This document shows positions 1 to 8,066 of a DNA stretch of 43,629 nucleotides, piece by piece. Below the pieces are notes generated by a model. The model made no database searches and was not told the DNA's origin. It saw only the letters and a program-made list of their open reading frames with translations. Every line of letters begins with the position of its first letter. Position 1 is the stretch's first letter. The stretch is from the NCBI RefSeq assembly GCF_000614025.1, contig NZ_BAKF01000019.1, positions 1 to 43,629 of the forward strand, given 5' to 3'. The translations under genes were made by a program, and so were the position numbers. The stretch is from Prevotella aurantiaca JCM 15754. GTDB lineage: Bacteria; Bacteroidota; Bacteroidia; Bacteroidales; Bacteroidaceae.

Positions 1-44
1 TAGTTTTTAAGGAACGACTATTTATAAGATTACGTTTATCAGGT

Positions 45-584
45 ATGAAACTGTTTGTAATAAGGCTACTATATACTCTATATCGTTCAGAAAGATTGAG
101 TTATCGCATCCCGATGCGAATACTTGAACCTTTTATCAATCGTGTATGCAAACGACTATATTTTTGGAATCCATTCGGCTATATCCAGAAAAATAATCCA
201 ACGCTGGAGCACTATATAAGAAATTTGTATAAAACGTTGGAAGTCGTTTTTTATGATATAAATATAGGAATAGGTATTGCACGTGCAGAAGGAACATTAG
301 CTTCTATGTTTGTTCCTTATGAAATGCTTATTCTTTCAGTTTTCAAGAAACTTAGAATACTTCCTATTCAGAATTCCCATTTCCATATATTTCTTATAAT
401 CGCTTGTGGTCTCTCCTTATTGTTTACTCACTTCATGGGTCAAAAAGATGACGAGTATATAGGCTATTTTCATAAATTTGAAAGTCATAAGAATAATACA
501 GTTTGGCATGTTATCTCTTCTATATTTTTCATTGGCGCAGTTTGTGCAGGTATAATCTGCATTATGTGGTGGAGTGAATGCTAA
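45..584 (+). CDS. Hypothetical membrane protein, possible immunity protein
   Basis: 179 aa from the first ATG. I do not recognise the family. The N-terminal 110 residues are basic and soluble-looking; two hydrophobic segments lie near the end (about residues 112-131 and 153-176), so it is probably a small inner-membrane protein. The reading frame is open upstream to base 3, so the gene may begin outside the window and be 5'-partial. The upstream in-frame peptide VFKERL resembles VFKGRL in the decayed gene at 19027. It heads the immunity-type array, and membrane immunity proteins are common for pore-forming toxins, but that role is inference. Confidence 0.6.
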   Translation: MKLFVIRLLYTLYRSERLSYRIPMRILEPFINRVCKRLYFWNPFGYIQKNNPTLEHYIRNLYKTLEVVFYDINIGIGIARAEGTLASMFVPYEMLILSVFKKLRILPIQNSHFHIFLIIACGLSLLFTHFMGQKDDEYIGYFHKFESHKNNTVWHVISSIFFIGAVCAGIICIMWWSEC

Positions 585-600
585 AGCAGAATCTGAAAAC

Positions 601-771
601 ATGAAAATTAAATGTTTTATTTCAATAGCAGCTTTTATTATGCTGTCTTGCATGGCCTCTTCGCCTCAACAGAGTCTGCAGTCCCAATTATTTGGTACTT
701 GGGCGGCAAGTGGTGATGAGGTTGCTGTGTTCCAAATCAATAAGGATAGTTGTATTGAAATATCAGAATAA
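601..771 (+). pseudogene. Truncated lipoprotein fragment
   Basis: A 56-residue frame starting at the ATG at 601. It opens with a lipoprotein signal peptide (hydrophobic stretch, then the lipobox LSC at about residues 17-19), followed by a LFGTWAASGDEVAVFQ segment like the start of a lipocalin-type lipoprotein. It stops after only 56 residues, right where a promoter-like TAAATTTGC begins (777-785). The family would normally be much longer, so I read this as the 5' end of a broken gene. A GTG at 574 would extend it without adding signal-peptide logic. Confidence 0.55.
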
Positions 772-776
772 ATAAC

Positions 777-810
777 TAAATTTGCAGTATGCACTTTTAT
801 TTGACAACGT
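777..810 (+). promoter_or_regulatory. Promoter/leader repeat, copy a
   Basis: TAAATTTGC (777-785) matches the Bacteroidota -7 consensus TAnnTTTG. It is followed by the array's recurrent leader GCACTTTTATTTGACAACGT (791-810), shared with copies near 1351, 2064 (reverse) and, more diverged, 13123. It lies 30 bases before the ATG at 840. Confidence 0.55.
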
Positions 811-839
811 AAATAAATAATAAGCAGTTGCAGTTAATT

Positions 840-1334
840 ATGAGCTCAATACAATTTAATTATTTTGCAGATGAAGAAGGAGAGCGAATTATAAGAAATG
901 AACTCTTAGACAGCTTTGAATCTCTTTGTGTAAGGGAAAATTTGGGAAATACTACGAATGTCGTTGAATATTCTATTGAAAAAATATCTGATTTTATACC
1001 ACCTCTGAATAAGAGGTTATTGATAACATCGGATAAAGTAAAAAAGCATATAATAGAAGATGAGGATAGATTCGTGAGTACATATATCAGTCCTGTTATA
1101 GAATATTCTCCTTCAAAAATCAGAGATGAAAATATTTATGTAGCAGGACGTCTTGTCTATTTTGCTGGTAATGAGTTTCCTGAGTTTAAGAAAGAGGTAC
1201 AATCCTTATTTAGAAAACTCAAAAAACATTGTTGGAAAGATAAACATTGGCAAGGTTTATGGGTATTTGAAACCATTGGAGATAAAGCAACTGTTTTTAT
1301 TCCCAACAGGGTTGTTTATCTGAAAAAAGAGTGA
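840..1334 (+). CDS. Hypothetical protein, immunity-array gene
   Basis: 164 aa from the ATG at 840; a TTG at 828 is possible but the ATG lies closer to the expected leader spacing. It is soluble and mixed alpha/beta, with an acidic N-terminal half and a basic, aromatic C-terminal segment (HCWKDKHWQGLWVFE, about residues 130-144). No signal peptide or membrane segment is visible. I do not recognise the family. It is preceded by the shared promoter/leader repeat and followed by another copy at 1351, so it seems to be an independently expressed unit of the immunity-type array. Confidence 0.6.
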   Translation: MSSIQFNYFADEEGERIIRNELLDSFESLCVRENLGNTTNVVEYSIEKISDFIPPLNKRLLITSDKVKKHIIEDEDRFVSTYISPVIEYSPSKIRDENIYVAGRLVYFAGNEFPEFKKEVQSLFRKLKKHCWKDKHWQGLWVFETIGDKATVFIPNRVVYLKKE

Positions 1335-1350
1335 ATTATTTAGCTATCAT

Positions 1351-1384
1351 CTATATTGTGCACTTTTGTTTGACAACGTACAAG
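1351..1384 (+). repeat. Promoter/leader repeat, copy b
   Basis: Contains TTGTGCACTTTTGTTTGACA (1356-1375) and continues to CGTACAAG. The -7 region is shortened (CTATATTGTG) compared with other copies. About 27 bases are identical to the reverse copy at 2064-2105, so the two form inverted repeats around the 1422-2052 segment. Confidence 0.6.
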
Positions 1385-1421
1385 TAACATACTATTTCAA
1401 ACCTGTATTAACAACAAAAAA

Positions 1422-1868
1422 ATGAAGAAGAGTATTTGCATAATAGGCATAGTCTTATTTCTTATTTTCATATGGGTCGATTATAGAAATTATTATATCG
1501 GCAAAAGTTTTATTAATTATCACATATTGCCATTTGATTTGAGAACAGAATGTTTGACTTATAAAAAGAAAGTAAATGGAAAATATGTGAGCATAATGGA
1601 TTTTTCTTTTGTTTATAATAAATCAGAATATTTAGGCAATGGATCGGCTATCCCAAATGATACATATCACCCTCTATTTTATGTTAAATCAATCATTGGT
1701 TATTATTATAATAAGGAAGATATGATTATAAAATGTGAGGACACAAAATTCGTGGTTCATTATTTGAGACCAACTTTAAGAAATGGTGAGGTTGCGTTCA
1801 ATGAGATTACTATTATCAATAAGAAAGAACTTTTAAATTATAAGTATATCTCTACAAGTATGAACTAA
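1422..1868 (+). CDS. Hypothetical membrane-anchored protein, immunity-array gene
   Basis: 148 aa. One N-terminal hydrophobic segment (about residues 4-20, IIGIVLFLIFIWV) suggests a membrane anchor or uncleaved signal; the rest is rich in Tyr, Asn and Lys and looks beta-rich. The family is not recognised. It lies between two inverted copies of the leader repeat (1351-1384 and 2064-2105) together with a coding fragment (1903-2052), so gene plus fragment may have moved as a unit. Confidence 0.6.
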   Translation: MKKSICIIGIVLFLIFIWVDYRNYYIGKSFINYHILPFDLRTECLTYKKKVNGKYVSIMDFSFVYNKSEYLGNGSAIPNDTYHPLFYVKSIIGYYYNKEDMIIKCEDTKFVVHYLRPTLRNGEVAFNEITIINKKELLNYKYISTSMN

Positions 1869-1902
1869 TAGCCATGAGATAACCTTAATTAGAAACTAAT
1901 AA

Positions 1903-2052
1903 ACCTGCCAAGGTAAATGGCATCGTAAAAAGATAAGATCGGACAAGAACATCCATATGTTTAAGGCGGACAACACTGAACGAATGAATCGACACAACGC
2001 ACTAAATCATTTCGTAATAGTACTGCAGAAACACTGCTGCATACGTCAGTAA
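1903..2052 (+). pseudogene. Start-less coding fragment, probable toxin C-terminal tail
   Basis: A 49-codon open stretch after a TAA at 1900, ending TAA at 2050-2052. It is highly basic and reads GKWHRKKIRSDKN, then HMFKADNTERMNRHNALNHF. There is no credible start. The GKWHRKKI part has a counterpart, GKWHKRKI, in the fragment ending just before 9187. Basic, His/Asn-rich C-termini are typical of nuclease toxin tails, but I cannot name a family. The coding sense is seen; the toxin origin is inference. Confidence 0.4.
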
Positions 2053-2063
2053 CACTGCAAAGC

Positions 2064-2105
2064 TGTACGTTGTCAAACAAAAGTGCACAACTGTAAATAT
2101 AGTTA
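2064..2105 (-). promoter_or_regulatory. Promoter/leader repeat, copy c (reverse)
   Basis: On the minus strand it reads CTATATTTACAGTTGTGCAC and continues through the shared leader to ACGTACA. A weak stem can form between GTTGT and ACAAC. No intact gene lies downstream in its direction; it points back into the decayed fragment 1903-2052. Confidence 0.5.
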
Positions 2106-2133
2106 TTTTATTTAGTGTCTCATCATTTTTTCT

Positions 2134-2688
2134 TTAGTTATCAGATGTTATATATTTCTTATTCCAGTATTCGTTAATAAGTTTATTTTCATATTTCTTT
2201 CCAAATCCGAGTACTCTGCCGTAAACTATTTTCCGTTTTAAATTATAGCTCTTAACAAGATAATGAAATACATCTTCTATATTGTCATTTTTTTGAGCTT
2301 TATACTTTAATTTTATGGGAGAATACAAAATTAAATCTCTATCTTCAAAACATATTTTTAATTCTACAATATCGTTTCTCGTATTTTTTAAGATTCTCAA
2401 ATTGTATAGTTTACCTTTTGAGTTTTTATAAACCAATACGTCTTTTTTGTAAAAAGAGATATCATCATCATCAATTTCAATTCTTACAGAATAAAGAAGC
2501 ATTTTGTATATAAATATAATGGAAAACACTATTAGTCCTCCAAGTACTTTCACAATATGGTATGAATTAGGTCTACCTGGAAAAACAAAATTATATGCGT
2601 AAGTGCATAATCCTGAGGCGATAATGAAAATTAGCATAATTTTCCACTTCGACCAAATTGTTATCTTTATATTGAATATCTTTTTCAT
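2134..2688 (-). CDS. Hypothetical membrane protein, PH-like cytosolic part
   Basis: 184 aa. Two hydrophobic segments (about residues 16-35 and 45-66) are followed by a soluble basic domain rich in beta-strand patterns (VRIEIDDDDISFYKKDVLVY). The layout of two membrane helices followed by a PH-like domain is common in small immunity or regulatory membrane proteins, but I cannot assign a family. It starts 19 bases after the stop of the 81-aa gene 2708-2953 on the same strand and is probably co-transcribed with it. Confidence 0.65.
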   Translation of the reverse strand: MKKIFNIKITIWSKWKIMLIFIIASGLCTYAYNFVFPGRPNSYHIVKVLGGLIVFSIIFIYKMLLYSVRIEIDDDDISFYKKDVLVYKNSKGKLYNLRILKNTRNDIVELKICFEDRDLILYSPIKLKYKAQKNDNIEDVFHYLVKSYNLKRKIVYGRVLGFGKKYENKLINEYWNKKYITSDN

Positions 2689-2707
2689 AGTCAGTATTTT
2701 ACGATTC

Positions 2708-2953
2708 TTAGTTTGATGGGTATATATTCTGACAATGTTCTAAAAGCTGTTTTAGTTTATCATATTCATTTCTTTTCATTTCCGAACGTGCCAATATCCC
2801 ACATAGATTAGAATAAAGAAGTTTCATCAGCTGATATTGTTTCGCTTCTGTTGCATTTCTAAGCTTCTGAGACATTTCTTTATATAGTTCTGATCTATTT
2901 TTATTGTCGGAAATATTAGCCAGTTCAATCAAAGAATTTATTATTGTTTTCAT
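2708..2953 (-). CDS. Small helical protein, immunity-array gene
   Basis: 81 aa, almost entirely alpha-helical by composition (repeated Leu, Lys and Glu; KEMSQKLRNATEAKQYQLMK at about residues 25-44). No signal or membrane segment. The family is not recognised. It is the first gene of a two-gene minus-strand unit with the membrane protein 2134-2688. A soluble helical protein next to a membrane protein could be a pair of immunity proteins; that is inference. Confidence 0.55.
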   Translation of the reverse strand: MKTIINSLIELANISDNKNRSELYKEMSQKLRNATEAKQYQLMKLLYSNLCGILARSEMKRNEYDKLKQLLEHCQNIYPSN

Positions 2954-2991
2954 AACTAAAAGTTCACTTTTTCTGTCGTATGATAGTTGAA

Positions 2992-3031
2992 TGTATTTTG
3001 TCTTACTATTCTGTATTTTGTCTTACTATTC
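2992..3031. repeat. 20-bp tandem duplication
   Basis: TGTATTTTGTCTTACTATTC occurs twice in direct succession (2992-3011 and 3012-3031) upstream of the minus-strand gene 2708-2953. Confidence 0.9.
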
Positions 3032-3044
3032 ATTTATATAACGT

Positions 3045-3342
3045 ATGTTACATCATGATATTGTTTGGAAAATATAATTACGACTTTCGAATTTGTAATT
3101 TTATTCCTGAAAGAATTTAATTATCTCTTCTTATTATTAGAAAATAAGTCGATTGTTTAACTTTTATTTCTTTATGCTTTATGTATAACTACTTAAATAT
3201 AGATAATCCAGCAACGTTCAATATAAAATTGATTTTATTAAATTAAGGTGATGATTTTTCAGCCAAACTAACTATATTTGCAGTTGTGAACTTTAGTTTT
3301 AAAATGCACAAACTATGTTTGTATAAAAAATCAACATAAGAA
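3045..3342 (+). repeat. Duplicated upstream region, copy 1
   Basis: This intergenic stretch resembles 7755-8066 along most of its length: the shared pieces include GAAAGAATTTAATTATCT, CTTTATTTCTTTATGCTTTA and TTCAGCCAAACTAACTATAT. Both copies end at the start of paralogous SUKH-type genes (3343 and 8067). It contains the promoter TATATTTGC (3273-3281) and a diverged AT-rich element (about 3069-3105). Confidence 0.8.
3273..3281 (+). promoter_or_regulatory. Promoter -7 element for 3343 gene
   Basis: TATATTTGC, a perfect TAnnTTTGC, 62 bases before the ATG. It is followed by CAGTTGTGAAC, a diverged form of the array leader. Confidence 0.65.
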
Positions 3343-3921
3343 ATGAATTTATTTACAGATAGTAAGTTAATGTATGATGGTAGAACATCTCAACTTTCTG
3401 CATTGGATATTAGGCAGTTATTGGGGATTACTGGTGATAAAATAAATAGCTTTATTCAATTTTATCAAACTTACGATGGTATTCTTTTTCCAAAGCAAGC
3501 CATGATGTTTAGAAATAAATTTTATTCTGTTGCAAAAGGTGATTGGGATAAAATAGAGATAAGTTTCTTTTTGGAAAACGAAGGAGTAGTGCATCTTAAA
3601 ACCGACTCTAACTTTCTTTTTACTTATACCACTTATGTTGTTGAAAAAAACAATTTGCCTTTGCTTTTTCGTACCGAAGATTTGTATGGCAATGAAACAA
3701 ATGGTGCACAAGCGGACAATATTGATGGAGAAACAAAAGAAATACTTGGAATACACACTTATTACGAAAATCAATGGATAGAACGTGGACTAAACATTAA
3801 GTATATGAAGTTTAGATTGCCACATAAAGGTGCTCTTGTTGAACCAGAAATAGAAATAGAACTCGATGACTACCGTTCGTTTAAACGCACAAAAAGAAGC
3901 GAAAAAGAAACAGCACGATAG
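3343..3921 (+). CDS. Chimeric SUKH-type immunity protein
   Basis: 192 aa. Residues 1 to about 80 are nearly identical to the N-terminal half of the 157-aa SUKH protein at 8067, sharing [20 protein letters not shown]. After FFLENEG the two sequences lose all similarity. The normal SMI1/KNR4 C-terminal half (with PFADDGCGND in the paralog) is replaced by about 110 residues of another origin, ending in the basic tail [14 protein letters not shown]. The ORF is intact, so it may be expressed, but the SUKH fold would be incomplete. I read it as a recombination product inside the immunity array. What the C-terminal part is, I cannot tell. Confidence 0.7.
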   Translation: MNLFTDSKLMYDGRTSQLSALDIRQLLGITGDKINSFIQFYQTYDGILFPKQAMMFRNKFYSVAKGDWDKIEISFFLENEGVVHLKTDSNFLFTYTTYVVEKNNLPLLFRTEDLYGNETNGAQADNIDGETKEILGIHTYYENQWIERGLNIKYMKFRLPHKGALVEPEIEIELDDYRSFKRTKRSEKETAR

Positions 3922-4101
3922 TATTCGGTTGCAATAAATGGTGTGATATAAAGGAAATAAATAGTTTTTAATTTCACTGTTACGCAGTTTCGTCCTTTTA
4001 TAGAACCATATTTAATATGCTTGTTTCCACAGTTTTCATTATGAGGCTTAGTAGAAAGAGTGAAAAATGCTTTGAAAAAGAAGGTAATAGCAAAGAAAGC
4101 C

Positions 4102-4692
4102 ATGCAAATAGATAGATTTATATATTTCACTTTTACATATCTTGATACATCTTTAGAGCAAATAAAGAAGTGTATTCTGGAAAAGTGGGGAAGTGATGAT
4201 AAGTACAGAATAATAGATTCTCCATTTCAGTTTAATCTCTACGACTTATGTCCACCTAAAGGCGGTGCACATTTTGAAAAGCTGTACTTTTTTACCCCGA
4301 AGTTGTGTAAAAACAAATGTATAATGTTCTCAAACTATTCTGATGGTTTAAGTTCGTTGATTTATGTACTTACAAACGACTTAAAATTAAAAGCATATAG
4401 TTTTAGAATAAGCGCAAACAATATTCCCGACGCATTAAATGAATTTAGCTGTATAGAAAATGGAAAAATGTTGCGAACTGTTTATGCGATGAAAGATCCT
4501 AAATGGAAATTTTATTGTGAAGGAGAAATACAACCTTTTGAGGAAAAAGAGTTTTATGAAAGAAAAATAATAAAACAACGATTAAATAAAGAAATTCTTA
4601 TTTCCTATTGTGTTAAATTAGGAATTGACATACGTGAAGACTCTTTTTGGAAAAGCCAACAATCTTTATTCGTAGAACGAATTTCGTGGTAG
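4102..4692 (+). CDS. Hypothetical protein, immunity-array gene
   Basis: 196 aa from the ATG at 4102, where an AAGAAAG sequence lies just upstream; a GTG at 4060 would add 14 basic residues. It is soluble with no signal peptide and mixed alpha/beta. The C-terminal third carries a charged helix (EEKEFYERKIIKQRLNKEI). The family is not recognised. It lies between the duplicated SUKH-like and Imm26-like genes. In the second copy of that module (8067-9672) this position is taken by an unrelated SMI1/KNR4 gene, as expected for exchange of cassettes. Confidence 0.6.
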   Translation: MQIDRFIYFTFTYLDTSLEQIKKCILEKWGSDDKYRIIDSPFQFNLYDLCPPKGGAHFEKLYFFTPKLCKNKCIMFSNYSDGLSSLIYVLTNDLKLKAYSFRISANNIPDALNEFSCIENGKMLRTVYAMKDPKWKFYCEGEIQPFEEKEFYERKIIKQRLNKEILISYCVKLGIDIREDSFWKSQQSLFVERISW

Positions 4693-4810
4693 TAATTTTA
4701 TAATCCGCAGAAATGGTTTAACCATCATACATTCTTTAAATACAGCCATTTTATTATTGTTCCTACATAGTCTACTTTACGCTTTTACAGCCGTAATAAT
4801 GTTCCAACTA

Positions 4811-4869
4811 AATTGTAATTATAAAACAAAAATTTATAATTATAATTTTTCTATTTTATAATTATATTT
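4811..4869. repeat. AT-rich palindromic element
   Basis: Near-palindrome in which TTGTAATTATAAA faces TTTATAATTATAA across a short A-rich loop, followed by a further TTTTATAATTATA. It is one of at least six similar intergenic elements in the window. Confidence 0.65.
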
Positions 4870-4883
4870 CTCCCATTTTTTAT

Positions 4884-4892
4884 TATATTTGC
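4884..4892 (+). promoter_or_regulatory. Promoter -7 element for 4967 gene
   Basis: TATATTTGC (TAnnTTTGC consensus) about 75 bases before the coding start, just after the AT-rich palindrome. Confidence 0.6.
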
Positions 4893-4966
4893 ATTGGTGA
4901 TAAACAGCACCTTTTGCAAATGTATTTATTTGCAGAGCGAAGCGAAACAATAAAGAAATTATCAGC

Positions 4967-5461
4967 TTGGAGAAAAAAGGAAAAAATAAATATGGCAATG
5001 TTTACGAAATAAAGTTGCCTAACGGAAAATATACTTATATTTGTTGGATAAAACAATTCAGCTTTGGAGTATTTAATTACCATTCAGAAAAACCAGTAGA
5101 CAACTTAGATAGTCTTTTATCTGTTGGTTTTAAAATATACATATCGGGCAAAGAAACCGCAATTAGAAAAAAAATATGGCAGCTAATTGGGCATATCGAT
5201 TTGGAAAAAGAAAATATAGAATTTCCCGATTTGGCAATATTTATGTCAAATAACAAAGAACATTTTATAGAGCAATCGAGAATAATGAGAAATGGAAATT
5301 CTTATTATGCTCCCACAGATTACTATATTAGTCTTTTAAAAAAAGGATATATTGCAGGATTCTTTGATAAACCAAATATTTTTGAATTATGGCTAACAAA
5401 GAATTTAGATAATTATCCTGCCAATGAAGAAATTTTTCCTTTACCAGAAAAATATAGTTAG
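4967..5461 (+). CDS. Imm26-like immunity protein, copy 1
   Basis: 164 aa. The N-terminal pattern KYGNVYEIKLPNGKYTYICW, then FGVFNYHSEKP and the later WQLIGHIDLEKE, fits my memory of the Imm26 family of polymorphic-toxin immunity proteins. It is a close paralog of 9187-9672 and of the broken copy at 19027. No ATG is available at the right place; the frame begins at a TTG aligned two codons before the ATG of the paralog, so a TTG start is likely. A strong terminator hairpin follows at 5474-5518. Immunity proteins of this type bind and neutralise a cognate nuclease or other toxin domain; the partner here is unknown. Confidence 0.7.
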   Translation: MEKKGKNKYGNVYEIKLPNGKYTYICWIKQFSFGVFNYHSEKPVDNLDSLLSVGFKIYISGKETAIRKKIWQLIGHIDLEKENIEFPDLAIFMSNNKEHFIEQSRIMRNGNSYYAPTDYYISLLKKGYIAGFFDKPNIFELWLTKNLDNYPANEEIFPLPEKYS

Positions 5462-5473
5462 AAAAAAATACTC

Positions 5474-5518
5474 GCCATTTTTCCCTATTACTGCGAAACT
5501 ATAATAGGGAGAAATGGC
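5474..5518. terminator. Bidirectional terminator hairpin
   Basis: Left arm GCCATTTTTCCCTATTA (5474-5490) pairs with TAATAGGGAGAAATGGC (5502-5518), with one G-T pair in the 17-bp stem, followed by AGTTTTTGCTTT. It lies between the convergent genes 4967-5461 and 5540-6166. Confidence 0.85.
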
Positions 5519-5539
5519 AGTTTTTGCTTTAATCCTAAC

Positions 5540-6166
5540 TTATTCTCTGTTGTATATATTCTCACGCGAAATTACTTCTCCAGTTTCTGCATCTATAACA
5601 ATATCTTCTGAACCAAAAATAGTTTTACGTTCTATAAACCATTTGGCATTTTTGTTATTACGAGGCACAAAGGAAATTCTGAAAGGTCCACTAGAAACAC
5701 TTGTTTGTTGTCCTTTTCCTGTTGTTAAATCTATCCAACCTTCTTTTTCTAACCAAAGAAGCAACTCTTTAGGTTTTATTTTTAAGTTTTCAAATTTCTG
5801 GTCTTCGTCTTTTTCTTTTATCAGTTTACCCTTTTTATCGTACTCACGCCAAATACCAATTCTAATATTTGAGCAATAAAACCAATCACCTTCGGTGTCT
5901 AAAAAGCCATTTTTATAATACATTTTGGCGTTTTTCTTAAAGGTTAATGGCTTTATAGTAACAATCCAATTAACGTCTTTTTCAAAACTAACACAAACAA
6001 TAGTTCCATCTTCCTCTGTATATTCTTTATAACTTGTATTCGGAGAAAGTTTACTTTTATAATATTTGTAATTAAACTTCTCTGGTTTTTTCATATTGTT
6101 TAAATTTTGTGCAGTACACGGAAATATGAATGTTATAACTAAAAAAAGAATAATGTATCTTTTCAT
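5540..6166 (-). CDS. Secreted hypothetical protein
   Basis: 208 aa from the ATG at 6166, which opens a clear signal peptide (MKRYIILFLVITFIFPCTAQ, cleavage after about residue 19). An upstream start at 6286 would bury the signal behind 40 residues and is unlikely. The mature part is a charged beta-rich protein with GIWREYDKKGKLIKE and, near the end, IDAETGEVISREN, which resembles antitoxin/MORN-like strands but is not assignable. CAAAGATA (6225-6232) gives a TATCTTTG -7 element on this strand. Export suggests it guards against a toxin acting in the periplasm, or is an unrelated lipoprotein-like factor. Confidence 0.65.
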   Translation of the reverse strand: MKRYIILFLVITFIFPCTAQNLNNMKKPEKFNYKYYKSKLSPNTSYKEYTEEDGTIVCVSFEKDVNWIVTIKPLTFKKNAKMYYKNGFLDTEGDWFYCSNIRIGIWREYDKKGKLIKEKDEDQKFENLKIKPKELLLWLEKEGWIDLTTGKGQQTSVSSGPFRISFVPRNNKNAKWFIERKTIFGSEDIVIDAETGEVISRENIYNRE

Positions 6167-6300
6167 CTTATTTGTTAAATTTAAACGGCTATAAAATATG
6201 TTTTCTTTTAATAATCTATCGCAACAAAGATAGGAATTGTTTTGCAGAAAATGGGAAAAATTACTATTTTTGTGCTCGCTTAACAAACATTATGCGTATG

Positions 6301-6417
6301 AACATTAAACGCAATTCTATGATTTTGCCTCGCTTATATTAGTTTTACTAATTGCAGGCTGTAACAATAGTAAGGCCATAATACCCGAAGTTTACAGTTT
6401 TGCAGAGGTTTATAAAT
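6301..6417 (+). pseudogene. Lipoprotein remnant
   Basis: Two frames together encode a lipoprotein start: NIKRNSMILP in one, then after a one-base shift SLILVLLIAGCNNSKAIIPE with a good lipobox (LIAGC), stopping at TAG 6415-6417. The gene has lost its body. It occupies most of the 385-base stretch between 6167 and 6551, in which I see no intact gene. Confidence 0.5.
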
Positions 6418-6551
6418 AGTTAGCAATGAATAGCGAAATGAAAACAATTTTGATGTTGATGAAATAGAGCGTTGAAACAAACGATAATGCAGTTTGCTTA
6501 AACTAAAAATAGAACGAAAAATAGAAAATAAACTTATATAAAACCATATTT

Positions 6552-6983
6552 ATGTTGTCGGAGAAAGTAAAAAACTACTTGATAGAAAATGGAATGTACG
6601 ATGATACAGAAGACGAAACCTATAAAAAAGTAATGTCAGACTTAGGGATTAACCTTGAAACTCCCTTTGCTCAGTTTAATCTTTATACAAATCAAACAAC
6701 ATTTTCTGGCAATCGTGCAGAGTTATATAACGTTTGTTGGTTTGCAATAAACTCAATTTATTATGAACAAATGGAGAGTATGAGGTCTGTTTTCAACTTG
6801 CCAGAAGAGTATATTCCACTCGATAGTTTTGAAGGAGAGGGTGGATTTTTCTATAATAGGCAAACAGGCGAAGTATTAGAACTTACACTTGGAAAGGTTT
6901 ACAACGACTTTCAGCAGGGAAAATTAAAGCCACAATGGCCCAATTTCAACACTTTTCTTGAATGGTTTTTCGACCTATCATAA
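6552..6983 (+). CDS. SUKH-like immunity protein, copy 1
   Basis: 143 aa. The C-terminal half carries LPEEYIPLDSFEGEGGFFYN, then FNTFLEWFFDLS, a pattern of the SMI1/KNR4 (SUKH) superfamily, where a Gly-rich turn precedes strands and a final aromatic helix. It is a paralog of 14700-15128, sharing the EYIPLDSFE.EGGFFYNR block and the FLEWFF tail. Cytosolic, no signal peptide. It most likely neutralises a toxin domain; both copies keep intact frames, which suggests they still have targets or act against related toxins. Confidence 0.7.
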   Translation: MLSEKVKNYLIENGMYDDTEDETYKKVMSDLGINLETPFAQFNLYTNQTTFSGNRAELYNVCWFAINSIYYEQMESMRSVFNLPEEYIPLDSFEGEGGFFYNRQTGEVLELTLGKVYNDFQQGKLKPQWPNFNTFLEWFFDLS

Positions 6984-7225
6984 CTTTTTTGTGAAAGAAA
7001 CGTGTGGAAAATAGTTAGCAATGAATGTAATTGCAATCTTGTAAAAATACTTTTTCGTGTTTAATTTTTTAGATGTTTGTGTAAATAGAAGAATCTTCTT
7101 CTATAAGGTTCTTTCTTTTTTAATTAGCAGCTTCACAAAGTTCTTTAAAATTCTATGTAACAATAATATATACTAATTCCTTTCTTTCATTCTTATAATT
7201 AAAAAATTTGAATTACTATACGTTG

Positions 7226-7675
7226 TTAAACCTTAGAATCCAACTGAATTCCCATATCCTCCATACAATTCAAAAGAATGGTACTGATGTAATTTCCTTT
7301 ATTCCTACTAATACAAGCAGTTGCAAAGGTCATTGGTGCTACAAATGTCTCACCTATATAAGTTTCATCAGTAAGAACAGGCATACTATAATATGCATTT
7401 TTCTTATTTTTTAAGTCAATAAACCATTTGCCGCCAATATGTTTTCGGAAAGTTTCTCCTATATAAATGGTTAGATAGTCTAACAATTCTTTTTTTGCTA
7501 TTAAATCGTTATGATGTCTGAAATTAGAAAGAATCCATTTTTCCAAATCATCTAACGACTTAATACTATAATTGAGTATCAGATTGTGTTCTTTTGCAAA
7601 TTCGTCAGTAAAATATTCCATCTTATCAGAGATGAAGAATATCCATTCTTGAAAGTTCTCTTGTGTATATGCCAT
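7226..7675 (-). CDS. Hypothetical immunity-type protein
   Basis: 149 aa. It reads YIGETFRKHIGGKWFIDLKN, then NAYYSMPVL and later MEDMGIQLDSK. The pattern of a helical N-terminal half, a G-x-x-x-R-K-x-x-GGKW turn and an aromatic proline strand is one I associate with small immunity proteins, but I will not name a family. The promoter-like CAAATATA on this strand (7707-7715) lies 32 bases upstream. It is divergent from the SUKH gene at 8067. Confidence 0.6.
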   Translation of the reverse strand: MAYTQENFQEWIFFISDKMEYFTDEFAKEHNLILNYSIKSLDDLEKWILSNFRHHNDLIAKKELLDYLTIYIGETFRKHIGGKWFIDLKNKKNAYYSMPVLTDETYIGETFVAPMTFATACISRNKGNYISTILLNCMEDMGIQLDSKV

Positions 7676-7706
7676 TTTTTATGTTGTTAAACTATAGTAA
7701 GTAGCT

Positions 7707-7715
7707 GCAAATATA
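7707..7715 (-). promoter_or_regulatory. Promoter -7 element for 7226-7675 gene
   Basis: TATATTTGC on the minus strand, followed by CAGCTACTTACTATAG before the ATG. Confidence 0.6.
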
Positions 7716-7754
7716 GTTATTTTATTTGAAGTTTTATATAACCTAAGTGTAAAT

Positions 7755-8066
7755 TATAATGTTGTTTGAAAAACATAATTATAAAACCATAAAAACATAA
7801 TTATAAATTTTAAATTTGTAATTATATTTTTGAAAGAATTTAATTATCTTTTTTATTATCATAAAATATGTTTCTTGTTTAGCTTTTATTTCTTTATGCT
7901 TTATGCATAACTACTTAAAAGATAAATAAATCGGCAACGTGCAATATAAAACTGATTTTATAAAAATAAGATGATGATATTTCAGCCAAACTAACTATAT
8001 TTGCAGTTGTAAACTTTTGGTTTTACAATGTACAAGCAAGGTGTATATAAATAATAAAAATAAGAA
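7755..8066 (+). repeat. Duplicated upstream region, copy 2
   Basis: Second copy of the intergenic stretch at 3045-3342. It contains an AT-rich element with CATAATTATAAATTTTAAAT (7774-7831 overall) and the promoter TATATTTGC (7996-8004). After the promoter, TTGTAAA can pair with TTTACAA, giving a small stem-loop at the start of the expected transcript. Confidence 0.8.
7996..8004 (+). promoter_or_regulatory. Promoter -7 element for 8067 gene
   Basis: TATATTTGC, with the same surrounding sequence as the copy at 3273-3281. Confidence 0.65.
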
